A DNA stretch of 25,830 nucleotides from Cochliopodium minus (lineage: Eukaryota > Discosea > Himatismenida > Cochliopodiidae). The stretch is from the NCBI GenBank assembly GCA_024220525.1, contig JAMYWO010000072.1, positions 1-25,830 of the forward strand. The letters run 5' to 3'. Shown here one piece after another: positions 17,716 to 25,830 of the stretch. A program made the translations under genes and the position numbers. The notes under the pieces are model-generated. The model saw nothing but the letters and a program-made list of their open reading frames with translations. It did not search any database and was not told where the DNA came from. Every line of letters starts with the position of its first letter. Positions within the stretch are counted from its first letter, which is position 1.

Positions 17716-19366
17716 CTAGTTTCCACAGCCGCAACCACCTTTATTAGTATTTTCTTGGACGTACTCGATACCAGGACCATTAGAAGGCTGCAAGAGGCCG
17801 GAATTTTTTTTGTTGCCATCTGGAAATTTTTGTAAAATACGTCTTGTGAGATCCAAGAACAACTCGTCAAGACCCTTTAAAAAAAGTTAATTAAATTAAA
17901 AATTTAAGTAGATAAATGGGATTAATAAATTTTGGCGCCAAAAAAATTTATATTTTTGGTTTGAAAAAAATTTATTTTTTTGGTTTGAAAAAAAGGAAGT
18001 TGAAAGATAAAGTTTTGAAAATTAAATTATATTGGTTATTGATACTTGAATATGTTTTGTTTATATTATACGTTCATCAAATTGAGATTTGATGAAAAAT
18101 CCATTTTGTATTTAAGGCCTATATTCAAGTATGTAAAGATATAAGAGTATTAATTAAAGAAATCATGCAGAAGAATGATAAATAATCTATTCTGCAAGAT
18201 TAAATGAAGAATATTCTGTAAATTTTGGATTTATAACATATATTTTGATAATTACAAATATAAAAATAATTTGAACATACTTGATTTAATTTAGCGCTGG
18301 CACCCATATGTACAGCACCTACAGATTTAGCAAATTGTTCTGCCTCAGTCAAAGGCACAGTTCTATTTCTTTCCATATCAATTTTATTTCCGACGATAGT
18401 GATCACTGCATCCTCCTCCATCTTCCTCAATTCCTTCACCCAAGCTTTAACTCTTTCAAATGAATTTTTATCGGTGATATCATAAACCAACAATGCTCCA
18501 TTGGCACCTCTATAGTATATTGGTCCTAATGCATGGAATCTGTATTGATGGAATGGAATAAAATGTTAAAATTTAAGCATATTTTAAGGAATAATTAAGA
18601 AAATGTTTTTATTTGAGATATATTTGAGTATTAATCAAATTTGAAAAGCATATATTCGAAACATCAAAGATTTATGGATGATTTAAGTTATTATTCCAGA
18701 ATAGAATTGAATATTGATTTTATATCAGCAAATATGAAATTAAGAATTTTAGAATCTTTACAAATCTATAATATTGATGGTTTAAATCTTGACCTATAAA
18801 TTTCCATTCATATAATATTTCTCTTTAATAAATTTTTTTTTTTTATATAATTATGGTATTATGAGTTTAATTATTCAAGTTTTTTTTTTTGATACCTTTC
18901 TTGTCCAGCAGTATCCCTAAAATCATGATTTAAAAATGGAAATAATATATTTTTGAGCAATATTCACTTAAAATTTTGTGTTTGTAAAAAATTACCACTA
19001 TAAAAGAAAAGAGTTAATTATTGACATTATGGTTTATAATTTAGAAATCTATATTCAAAATTTTTTTTACAATTGCAAGTTTGACTCTATCATTTCCCAA
19101 TGTCAATCTTTTTGTCAAAAATGTTGCTTGTATGGTTGTTATATGATTTTCGTTGAATTTATTTTGAACATATCTTGATATTGGTTGATGATATTGTTTT
19201 ATACAAAAGATAGCTGAATGAATCATATTTTTTATTTACCTTAATACAGTTGATGTTTTTCCAACACATCCTATAAAAAAGAATTTAATCAAACCATTAT
19301 TGGATTTTTATAGTCTGATATACCTTCCCCAAGAAGCACTATTTTATAATTTTTTTCATTTGACAT
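17716..19366 (-). CDS. rab21: Rab21 small GTPase
   Basis: Six exons: 19366-19324, 19270-19240, 19173-19071, 18916-18896 (21 nt), 18539-18281, 17874-17716, about 205 residues, TAG stop. Known: Rab21 acts on early endosomes, integrin traffic and phagosomes. Seen: P-loop GEGCVGKT (13-20), switch I region NENHITTIQATF (HITT-QA-F is characteristic of Rab21), DTAGQER, FHALGPIYYRGANGA, VYDITDKNSF, the guanine motifs NKID and SAK, and the C-terminal GGCGCGN prenylation site (Cys-x-Cys). Identity is strong across the whole length. Oddity: exon 3 (ending CTTGCAATT) and exon 4 (starting GGATACT) do not meet in phase; two bases, those needed for the conserved Trp before DTAG, are missing. Shortening of adjacent T and G runs at the donor would explain this. 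It is head to head with the BORCS5-like gene. Confidence 0.92.
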
Positions 19367-19621
19367 TTTTTATTTTATTTTCAAATTGTATTTGAGATTG
19401 GTTTATGAAAGTGTATAATAGATATAACTTCCTCTGACTTTTTTTTTATTTTAATTTTTCAAAAGTGAAATTTTTTTAAATTTTTTCAGCAAAAAATAAT
19501 TTTCGTCCATTATTTCCAACCTCTTTGTTTGAAAGTATTTCAAATGAATCAACTTTGAAAATCAAATGTGGAAGCTTGTGCTTTAAAATTTTTATTTTCA
19601 AAAAAAAAAAAAAAAATAAAA
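19367..19621. promoter_or_regulatory. shared upstream region of rab21 and the BORCS5-like gene
   Basis: 255 nt separate the two divergent start codons, so both promoters must lie here or overlap. The stretch is AT-rich with T runs near 19440-19450 and an A run just before the plus-strand ATG. No specific factor site is recognised. Confidence 0.5.
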
Positions 19622-20557
19622 ATGGGTAATAATAACACTTCTACATCTACCAATACATCCACAAACAATTCATCAAACAATAGTTTGAATAATTCATCAA
19701 ATTTGAATACCTCTAGCAATATGGGAACAGAAGTGAAAGAAATTCCGTTAACATTCAATATGGACAAAATAACAGTTGTAAAAACAAAAGAGGATGAAGA
19801 AAGGATAGATTTCATAAAATTGATTAATTTATTAAGCTTGGTAAGTAGAAATTGAGTGATCCATAAAGATTATATTAAGGAAATATTCGAAAATTATATT
19901 TGTTAGTAAGATAATTAAGAATAATTGTCATATAAAAGATAATATAATGCTTAATAATGATCTTATTATAAGATGATATTGACAAAATTATTTATATGCA
20001 TATATATATTTCCACTCAAATTCAATATATACAACAAATAGTATGCTCCCATACTTGAATCATCCATGAAAAATACCATATTCAACAGAACAAAAACCCA
20101 ACCAACAGATAGAGTCTCATTCATCAATCCTGAACCTATCAAACAGATCCTCACAATTCTCCAAGAGTTCCTATTCGAATGTTCCATCTCAATATCAAAG
20201 GAACAGAATCTCTTATCGCAGAAAATGGAGATCTTATCCAAATTATGCATCAAATATCAAAATATATGCTATCAACATAAAACATCATTGGAATACTTTT
20301 TGCAGAACATTGTCATAGGTAAAAGAATTTTATTATTTTAAAGTTTTGCCAAGAATTTTTTTTTTTTTTATAATTTTTAAAAAAATCTAGTGCATAATAT
20401 ATCTGATACTTTGAAGGAAAACAATGAATTGTTGCAAAAACTGTTTCAAAAAACAGAAAAGACATTCGATCTTCTTCCGCATCAAACTGAACTTCCAAAC
20501 TTGGACGATTATTTCAAAAGTCACACTAAAAATTCGCCAATGATCGAGAAAAAATGA
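19622..20557 (+). CDS. BORC complex subunit BORCS5 (myrlysin)-like
   Basis: Three exons: 19622-19840, 20042-20318, 20391-20557, in phase, 220 residues, TGA stop. Seen: Met-Gly-Asn-Asn-Asn-Thr at the N-terminus, an N-myristoylation pattern, then an Asn/Ser/Thr-rich spacer; NMDKITVVKT, which parallels the MDDIVVV segment of human BORCS5; then helices (QILTILQEFLFECSISIS, MEILSKLCIKYQNICY) and an amphipathic heptad stretch (NELLQKLFQKTEKTF) ending LLPHQTELPNLDDYF, which parallels the NSMLPEGERLEPF end of the human protein. Known: BORCS5 anchors BORC on lysosomes through its myristoyl group and recruits Arl8 to couple them to kinesin. Assigned from order and pattern of features, since sequence identity is low. 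Its divergent neighbour is Rab21, another endolysosomal gene. Confidence 0.6.
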
Positions 20558-20921
20558 AAATTTAGGGAATCATTAATTATTATATTATGGGAGTTGTTGT
20601 ATATTAAATTATTTTAATCATTATTTAATAAAATTAATTTTATTTTTGAAAAATTAACTCCGTATCAACAAAATTTTTCATCTATTTAGTAATTATGTGT
20701 TCTGTTTCATCTTTTACTTTCTTTTTCAAAACATTTTAAATTTTTCTCTGAATGAAATCCATTTTGAAAATTACTTTTGAATATTATTTTTGTTGAATTA
20801 TTGAAAAAAAAAAATATAATTAAAAAAAATTGTGAATGGGGTAAGAGGAGATGAAATATAATGTTATACAAATACCTATTATATTTGACCAATAATCTTT
20901 TATAGCATTTTTTTATGTAAG
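20558..20921. other. intergenic, no gene seen
   Basis: AT-rich spacer of about 360 nt between two plus-strand genes. Opposite-strand frames here are short and AT-driven. An upstream non-coding or small first exon of the leucine-rich repeat gene could lie here. Confidence 0.4.
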
Positions 20922-20972
20922 GATATTGGCACACGTGAGAATCCCAAACCACATCAACCCAATAACCAGCAG

Positions 20973-22891
20973 ATGATCGAGGATAGTGAAAGTGAAATTG
21001 TATCATCCATCAAAGATCTTCCCATATTGCATCCTCCAATCATCTCATTGAGAAATCATGGCCTTCCTTTGGTACCTGAAGAATTATATAAAATTGAAAG
21101 ATATGAAGGTAAAAAAATAAACAAGAAAATGATTAATGATATCAAAATCTTGAATAGATATCAATTAATTAGACAATTTTGAATATATTTTAAAATTGAT
21201 TAAAAAATTAAATGAAAAATATTTAAATAAATCCGAAAAAAACCTGAGAATGAGACTTTACAAATAAAAACCTTAAACCAACGAATAAAATTCAAATGAA
21301 AAAATTTAATATTATTGAAATAATAAATTTTAAAAATTTAAATAAAAAATTTAAGTTTGTAAATTTTGAACTCAAAAAAAAAAAATAAAGAACAAAATTT
21401 TTTATTTTTTTCAATAAAAAAAAATTAGAAATAAGCGAAATAAATCTTGAAAAAAACCAGATACCATTCATCTCAAGTGAATTCCGCAAATTCATCAACC
21501 TAAAAACGCTCAAACTGAACGACAACTCCTTCCACACAATCCCTCCACCAATTTATAATGGCGGAGGGCTCCGAAATTTGCAATATTTATTTGTTAACAA
21601 CAACCAAATTGATCAAGTGCCCGACTTGAGTGGGTTGGGTTGTTTGAGGGAACTTTATTTGCAGAACAATCGAATATCGAGTGAGAATTTCGGGTCGTTG
21701 GCCAAACTTTCTTCTTTGGTTGTTTTGAATCTTGGGAACAATAAGTTGGATTCTATTCATTGGTAAAAAAAAAAAATTATTGAACAAAAATATTAAAAAT
21801 ATATTTTCCAAAAATTGAATTAAAAAATTATTTCATAAAATCTTAAAATAAACATGTTACAACAAGAAAATTTTTTAAAATAAAAAATAAATCATCTTCA
21901 AAATAAATTTAAACAACCAATAAAGAAGGATAAATTTTTGATCAAAAAAAAGGAATTTAAATCCACAAAAGAAAATTAAAATTTAAATGTAATAATTAAA
22001 AAATTAAAAATTTATAATTAAAAATAAATAAATTTTAAATAATAAATTGAATTAATTCAATTTTTTAAACAGCTCAATTTTTGAATTAACAAACTTGGAA
22101 AAACTGATGTTATACAACAATGAAATAACAGAAATCCCAATGAAGATGAACCAACTGAAAAACCTGCAAGAACTGAGAATAGAAAACAACAGAGTGGAAA
22201 AGTTAGTAAACATAGATAAGCTCTCCGAGTTGAGATTTTTGTTTGTCGGAAATAATAAGTTGCGCGAAATTCCTCCTTCTATTGCTGCCAATAACAAGTT
22301 GTCTTCTCTTTATTTGAATGACAATTTCTTGGGTTCTTTGTGTGTTGAGGTTGGTTGTTTATTTGGCTTGACTGGTTTGGTCATCAACAATAATAATGTA
22401 AGAAAAAAAAATTTCATCAAAAAAATTTTTCTAAATATTAAAATAAAAGCGCAATAAAAAATTTTTTTTTAAAAAAATAAAATTATTTAAATATTAAATA
22501 TAAATAAAAAAAAAATCAAAATAAAAATTTTAAAAAAATTAATAAAAAAATTTTAAATTATTAAAAAACTTTTAAAAAAAAATAATGAAATAATAAAAAT
22601 AAAAAATTAAAATTGATTAAAAATTTGTTAAAAAGATAAAAGAACTTCCAATATCTTTGGGAAACCTTACCCATTTACTTTTTTTCGAGTATGACAACGA
22701 AAAAATAGATTGGATGATGAAAAACAAACAGATGAGAAAAGAACTTCCACCAACTCTCTATAGTGGTCCTCTTATCACCAAAATTCCTGTCTTTTACTCC
22801 AATCTCATTGATTATCTCAAAGATGAATGGAAGGATCATATAAATGGAGAAATTCACACATGGACTACATGGAAACATGTATGGTTTGATG
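20973..22891 (+). CDS. leucine-rich repeat protein
   Basis: Exons 20973-21108, 21429-21762, 22073-22397, 22636-22891, all in phase. The first exon is also open back to an acceptor-like aag at 20921, so an upstream exon is possible; otherwise ATG 20973 starts the protein. Seen: an acidic N-terminus (MIEDSESEIVSSIKDL), then about ten repeats of the 22-24-residue type (LKTLKLNDNSFHTIPPPI, LQYLFVNNNQIDQVPDL, LRELYLQNNRISS, LVVLNLGNNKLDSI, LEKLMLYNNEITEIP, LRFLFVGNNKLREIPPSI, LSSLYLNDNFLG), ending at IKELPISLGNLTHLLFFEYD. A non-repeat C-terminal part (DWMMKNKQMRKELPP, LIDYLKDEWKDHING, WTTWKHVWFD) follows. Known: such repeats form a curved protein-binding scaffold, often Ras-related or cytoskeletal in protists. 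The last exon ends at a donor (22892) with no in-phase acceptor found before the next gene, so the 3' end appears lost. Confidence 0.8.
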
Positions 22892-23019
22892 GTAGTATTT
22901 TTTATTTTTATTTTTTTTTATTTTTTATAATTTATTTTTATAATTTATTTTTTATTTTTTATTTTTTATTTTTTTATTTTTTTATTTTATTTATTTTATT
23001 TTTATTTTGTATTTTTTAC
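22892..23019. repeat. T-rich tract between two genes that both lack their 3' exons
   Basis: TTTTTA-like repeats. A plus-strand splice donor lies at the left edge and a minus-strand donor at the right edge, but no matching acceptors lie inside, suggesting that sequence has been lost or collapsed here. Confidence 0.6.
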
Positions 23020-23123
23020 CAATTTCATGTGGTTGTTTATGTTTGCTTCTTGTCCCTCTTTAATGAGAGTGTAGATGTTCACTGTTTGGTTTGCCATCAA
23101 CAATATTTGTTCCTGCATTTGTT
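23020..23123 (-). CDS. orphan internal exon, helical protein
   Basis: On the minus strand, an acceptor (aaaaag) at 23124-23125 and a donor (gtaaaa) at 23018-23019 bound a 104-nt exon reading QMQEQILLMANQTVNIY, then TLIKEGQEANINNHMKL. Its composition is clearly coding and helical; the plus strand of the same stretch gives only a hydrophobic shadow. Exons on both sides are not found: upstream it runs into A-rich repeats and the N at 23457, downstream into the T-rich tract next to the leucine-rich repeat gene. Family unknown. Confidence 0.4.
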
Positions 23124-23159
23124 CTTTTTAAAAGTAAAAATTCAAAAAATAAAAAATAT

Positions 23160-23571
23160 TTAATAAAAAATGTAGATAAAAAAAAACCAATATTAAAATA
23201 ATAAAATAAAAAATCGACAAATAAAAATCAAAAAAAATCTCATCAAATTTTAATTCAAAAATCTAGATTTAAAAAAACCCCTTAATTCAAAATTAGAAAT
23301 AAAAATAAAAACAAAAAATAAAAAAATAAAAAATAAATAAAATAAATAAAATAAATAAAATAAATAAAATAAATAAAATAAATAAAAAATAATAAAATAA
23401 TAAAATAATAAAATAATAAAATAATAAAATAATAAAATAATAAAATAATAAAATAANTTTTTATTTTTATTTTTATTTTTATTTTTATTTTTATTTTTAT
23501 TTTTATTTTTATTTTTATTATTATTATTATTATTTTTTATTTTTTATTTTTTATTTTAAATTAAAAAATAG
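23160..23571. repeat. nested simple repeats around an N join
   Basis: An A-rich stretch, then a 9-nt unit (AAATAAAAT-like) at about 23333-23387, an 8-nt unit (AATAAAAT-like) to 23456, the N at 23457, then a 6-nt TTTTTA unit to about 23520. A-rich repeats change to T-rich ones exactly at the N. Confidence 0.85.
23457..23457. other. ambiguous base at a probable contig join
   Basis: A single N at the point where the repeat switches from A-rich to T-rich. The gene to its right begins without its 5' exons. Confidence 0.65.
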
Positions 23572-24857
23572 ATTGTATTTATGTTTTGGATTTGGAGTGC
23601 TTTTTTCTTTGAAAATTATGGAAATGTTGGGAGAGAAAGCGTGTATTTTGTTGGGGTGCATCACTGTTCTTCTTTTCTCTGTTTCCAACTTGAAAATTTA
23701 TCATGTTTTGTTTTATATCGCTTGTGGTCTTGCAGGTTTTGGATCTTCTCTAATTTGGGCGGGTCAATCTGTAAAAATAAAATTAAATAATAAAATACAG
23801 AATATATTAAAAAAAAAAAATACATTTAAAAAATTAAATTTTAAAAAAAAAATGAAAAAAAAATAAATATACGAAAATAATTTTAAATTAATTGAAAAAT
23901 TAAAATAAAATGTAAAAAAAAAAAAGAAAATTAAAAATCTTCAAAAAAACAAATTCACAAATTAATGTTAATTTTTTTTTCTAGAATTTAATTGCACTTT
24001 ACAGTTCACCAGAAAAAATGGTTTTATACAACGGTCTTTTCTATTTCATTTTCATGTTAAATTACGTTGGTGGGGGAATCTCTTCGGTGATCATATTAAA
24101 CACACCCAACAAACTCGGAGAGATCGAGTTGTTCCACGTGGTTATGATCTCCTCTGTGATGGCGGGGACTTTTTTTGTTTTGTTTTTGAGGAGTTCTAAG
24201 TATGATTTTAACGAAAAAAGCAAAATCAGTTCGAAATCAGAGTTTTTTCATATTTTAAAGGACAAAAAGTTTTTTGGTGTCCTCCTCATCATTATTTATA
24301 GTGGTTTGTCTCAATCTTTTTTTTATGGCAAGTATCCTTTGGTTGTGGGCAAATCTTGGTTTGGTTACACCATGGTTTCTTTTGGTGTCTTTCAGATTTT
24401 GGGCGTTTTTCTTTCCAAGCTTCTGGGCAATACCCTCAAGAGAATCCTTTTGTTTCTTGGAGTCTTGTTGGGAGTGGGAGGTTATGTTTGTTCCTACTTT
24501 TCTTTTCATGATGCCAGCAAAGCTTCTTTGTTCCCTTTTATTCATTTTGGAGCCATGTCTCTCTTTGGTTTGTCAGATTCTATTTTGAATACCATGATTT
24601 TCGCTCTTTTGAATCAATTTAATCCTGAAAACTCTTTTTCTCGGACCACTTTTGTTGTTTTGAGATTTCTTCAATCTCTCAGCGCATCTGCTGGTTTTCT
24701 CATGTCCATTTTCGCTTCTTTTGATGTTTGTTTCATCATCTGCCTTTCTTTCTTGGTTGTTGGATCGGTTTTGTTCATACTCACTGGTGTTTTGTTTTGT
24801 AAGAAAAAGAATTTTGATTTAAGCACAAATTCTTCTTCTGATTTTGAAACGAAATAA
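23572..24857 (+). CDS. UNC-93-like major facilitator superfamily protein, 5' missing
   Basis: Two in-phase exons, 23572-23770 and 23985-24857, coding about 356 residues to a TAA at 24855-24857. Seen: around nine hydrophobic segments; FYIACGLAGFGSSLIWAGQ followed by NLIALYSSPEKM, which matches the conserved GxGxxxxWxGQG...LT segment of UNC-93/MFSD11 proteins; then a charged central loop (SSKYDFNEKSKISSKSE), FGLSDSILNTMIFALL, and SRTTFVVLRFLQSLSASAGF, which corresponds to the family's late helices (GLxDxxxNTQ; FxxxxxxQSLxxAxxF). Known: UNC-93 proteins are multi-pass membrane proteins that regulate channels or chaperone receptors; transport by most members is unproven. The N-terminal helices, about 100 residues, lie beyond the repeat and N at 23457. 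The last 20 residues are a polar cytoplasmic tail. Confidence 0.8.
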
Positions 24858-24967
24858 ATATATTTTAATTTTATAAAATTTATTAAATTTATTATAAAAA
24901 GATTGAACATTCCTATTTTTAATTCATTATCTTTGATAAAAAAAGACAAAAAATAGAGAATTTATTT

Positions 24968-25681
24968 CTATTTTTTGCCACAGGAATAATAGACACAGAA
25001 GATGATTTGCATGACAAGATTTGTGAGACCAGACAAAATACGACCGAAATTAGGAGGGACATTGTGGCTGTGATAAGAGTAACTGCACTGTACAACAGAA
25101 AGCTTTGATTCACGTAAATGAAACAAAAGAGAATCATTGTAAGCAGTTAAACGGTTGCGGAGATTCCCATCTTTGTTGAATTTCAAGACACGAGTGATCA
25201 ATCCAGAAAGCTTGTTCACCAAAGAAGACATCTCCTCGAAAGTTTTGAATAAGGTGGGTTTGTCTTCCAATTTTTGCACTGCATTTCCAAAACAATCTAC
25301 AAATTTGTTTGTGAGACCCATCAAATCACCTAAAAAAGTCAGAAGAAATTTTGAATTTAAAAAAAAAATGTAAAATAAAAAATATTATTAATTTATTAAA
25401 AAAAAAAAGAAAAAATAAAATCAATAAAAATAAAAATAATAAACCTTGCAAATTATTGGTAGGACGAGAAAGTTCAGATTGGAGAAACTTGAAAAGGGAA
25501 AATTCTTTGTTGCATTCTTCAAAGACTTCACGTTCGGTGAGAGTCTCTGCGAAAATGGATTGTTTGGAAAGAACCATCTTGATTTGTTTGAAGCTTGTCA
25601 ACAATTTCTTCACGTGAGGAGATGGATCAAAATTAGTGTGGCTCATGTTCGATTCAAATGCTACTGCTGCGTTTGCAATCG
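24968..25681 (-). CDS. small probably secreted helical protein
   Basis: Two in-phase exons, 25681-25445 and 25329-24968, TAG stop at 24968-24970. The frame includes AIANAAVAFESN before the first in-frame ATG at 25646. Just upstream of 25681 the same frame reads KFFIILIVFLAIANAA, a typical signal-peptide core. No in-frame ATG precedes it; an ATG at about 25737 lies in another frame, again separated by T and A runs. So either the start is MSHTNFDPSP at 25646 (no signal) or, more likely, an indel hides the true start. The mature part, about 200 residues, is mostly helical (KLLTSFKQIKMVLSK, LTNKFVDCFGNAVQKLE, SLVNKLSGLITRVLKF), with Cys near the C-terminus. No family recognised. Confidence 0.5.
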
Positions 25682-25740
25682 CTAAAAAAACAATTAAAAT
25701 AATGAAAAATTTATTTGTAAATAAAAATGATGAACATTTT

Positions 25741-25830
25741 AATATAAAAAATTAATAAATAAAAATAAATAAAAATAAATAAAAATAAATAAAAATAAAT
25801 AAAAATAAATAAAAATAAATAAAAATAAAT
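25741..25830. repeat. 10-nt tandem repeat (AAAAATAAAT unit)
   Basis: About eight regular copies run off the end of the window. Confidence 0.9.

Noticed and set aside
19041-19226. Separate small minus-strand gene
   Set aside because: It contains the third exon of Rab21 (YVQNKFNENHITT) read into both neighbouring introns.
20707-21006. Minus-strand gene upstream of the leucine-rich repeat gene
   Set aside because: Poly-Phe/Ile stretches and overlap with a plus-strand exon that joins in phase to the repeats make it a shadow.
23300-23530. CRISPR-like or telomere-like array
   Set aside because: Units are 6-9 nt, pure A/T, without spacers and without a G-run as in telomeres. They are ordinary simple repeats.
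1-25830. tRNA, rRNA, transposon or virus-like element
   Set aside because: No cloverleaf, ribosomal core motif, transposase, reverse transcriptase, integrase or capsid-like frame was recognised on either strand.
1-25830. Non-standard genetic code in the host
   Set aside because: TGA (Crinkler-type and BORCS5-like genes), TAG (Rab21, secreted protein) and TAA (AlkB, UNC-93-like) all terminate host frames in sensible places.

Overview
The window is a patchwork. Most of it is AT-rich nuclear DNA from an intron-rich unicellular eukaryote. Introns are mostly short GT-AG, with T- and A-homopolymer tracts between exons, and TAA, TAG and TGA are all used as stops. The gene set (Rab21, a BORC subunit, an UNC-93-like transporter, AlkB, a Crinkler-type protein, a leucine-rich repeat protein) fits a phagotrophic protist, perhaps an amoebozoan. 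The lineage is not settled by the sequence. Into this is set a GC-rich, intron-free stretch at about 6672-10316. It is a piece of an alphaproteobacterial division and cell-wall cluster: ftsL tail, ftsI, murE and the start of murF.

Layout, left to right. 1-1329: 3' part of a Crinkler-type NTPase-nuclease gene (+). 1703-3246: unrecognised gene of seven exons (-), one exon apparently only 4 nt. 3490-3869: 3' end of another unrecognised gene (-). About 4118-5248: broken coding stretch (+) with a coiled coil and a RING-like cysteine cluster. 5672-6671: UBC12-like E2-fold protein (-) without the catalytic cysteine, cut off by the bacterial DNA. 6672-10316: bacterial DNA. 10426-14570: 17-exon cysteine-rich membrane protein (+), 5' end missing. 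14972-15838: Kelch-like fragment (+). 16116-17260: complete AlkB dioxygenase (-). 17716-19366: Rab21 (-). 19622-20557: BORCS5/myrlysin-like gene (+), head to head with Rab21. 20973-22891: leucine-rich repeat protein (+). 23020-23123: orphan exon (-). 23572-24857: UNC-93-like transporter (+), 5' end missing. 24968-25681: small probably secreted protein (-).

The most important conclusion is about reliability. The bacterial block stops inside a eukaryotic exon whose missing half does not reappear beyond it. Single N bases at 10239, 14874 and 23457 sit at joins between unrelated pieces. Several host genes are broken only at homopolymers. The block is therefore best read as contamination or misassembly, not gene transfer, and genes on opposite sides of the N bases should not be assumed to be neighbours. 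Biologically, the best leads are the dead-E2 fusion, the 4-nt microexon, the Crinkler-type gene, the repeated cysteine/GGxW protein and the divergent Rab21-BORC pair.
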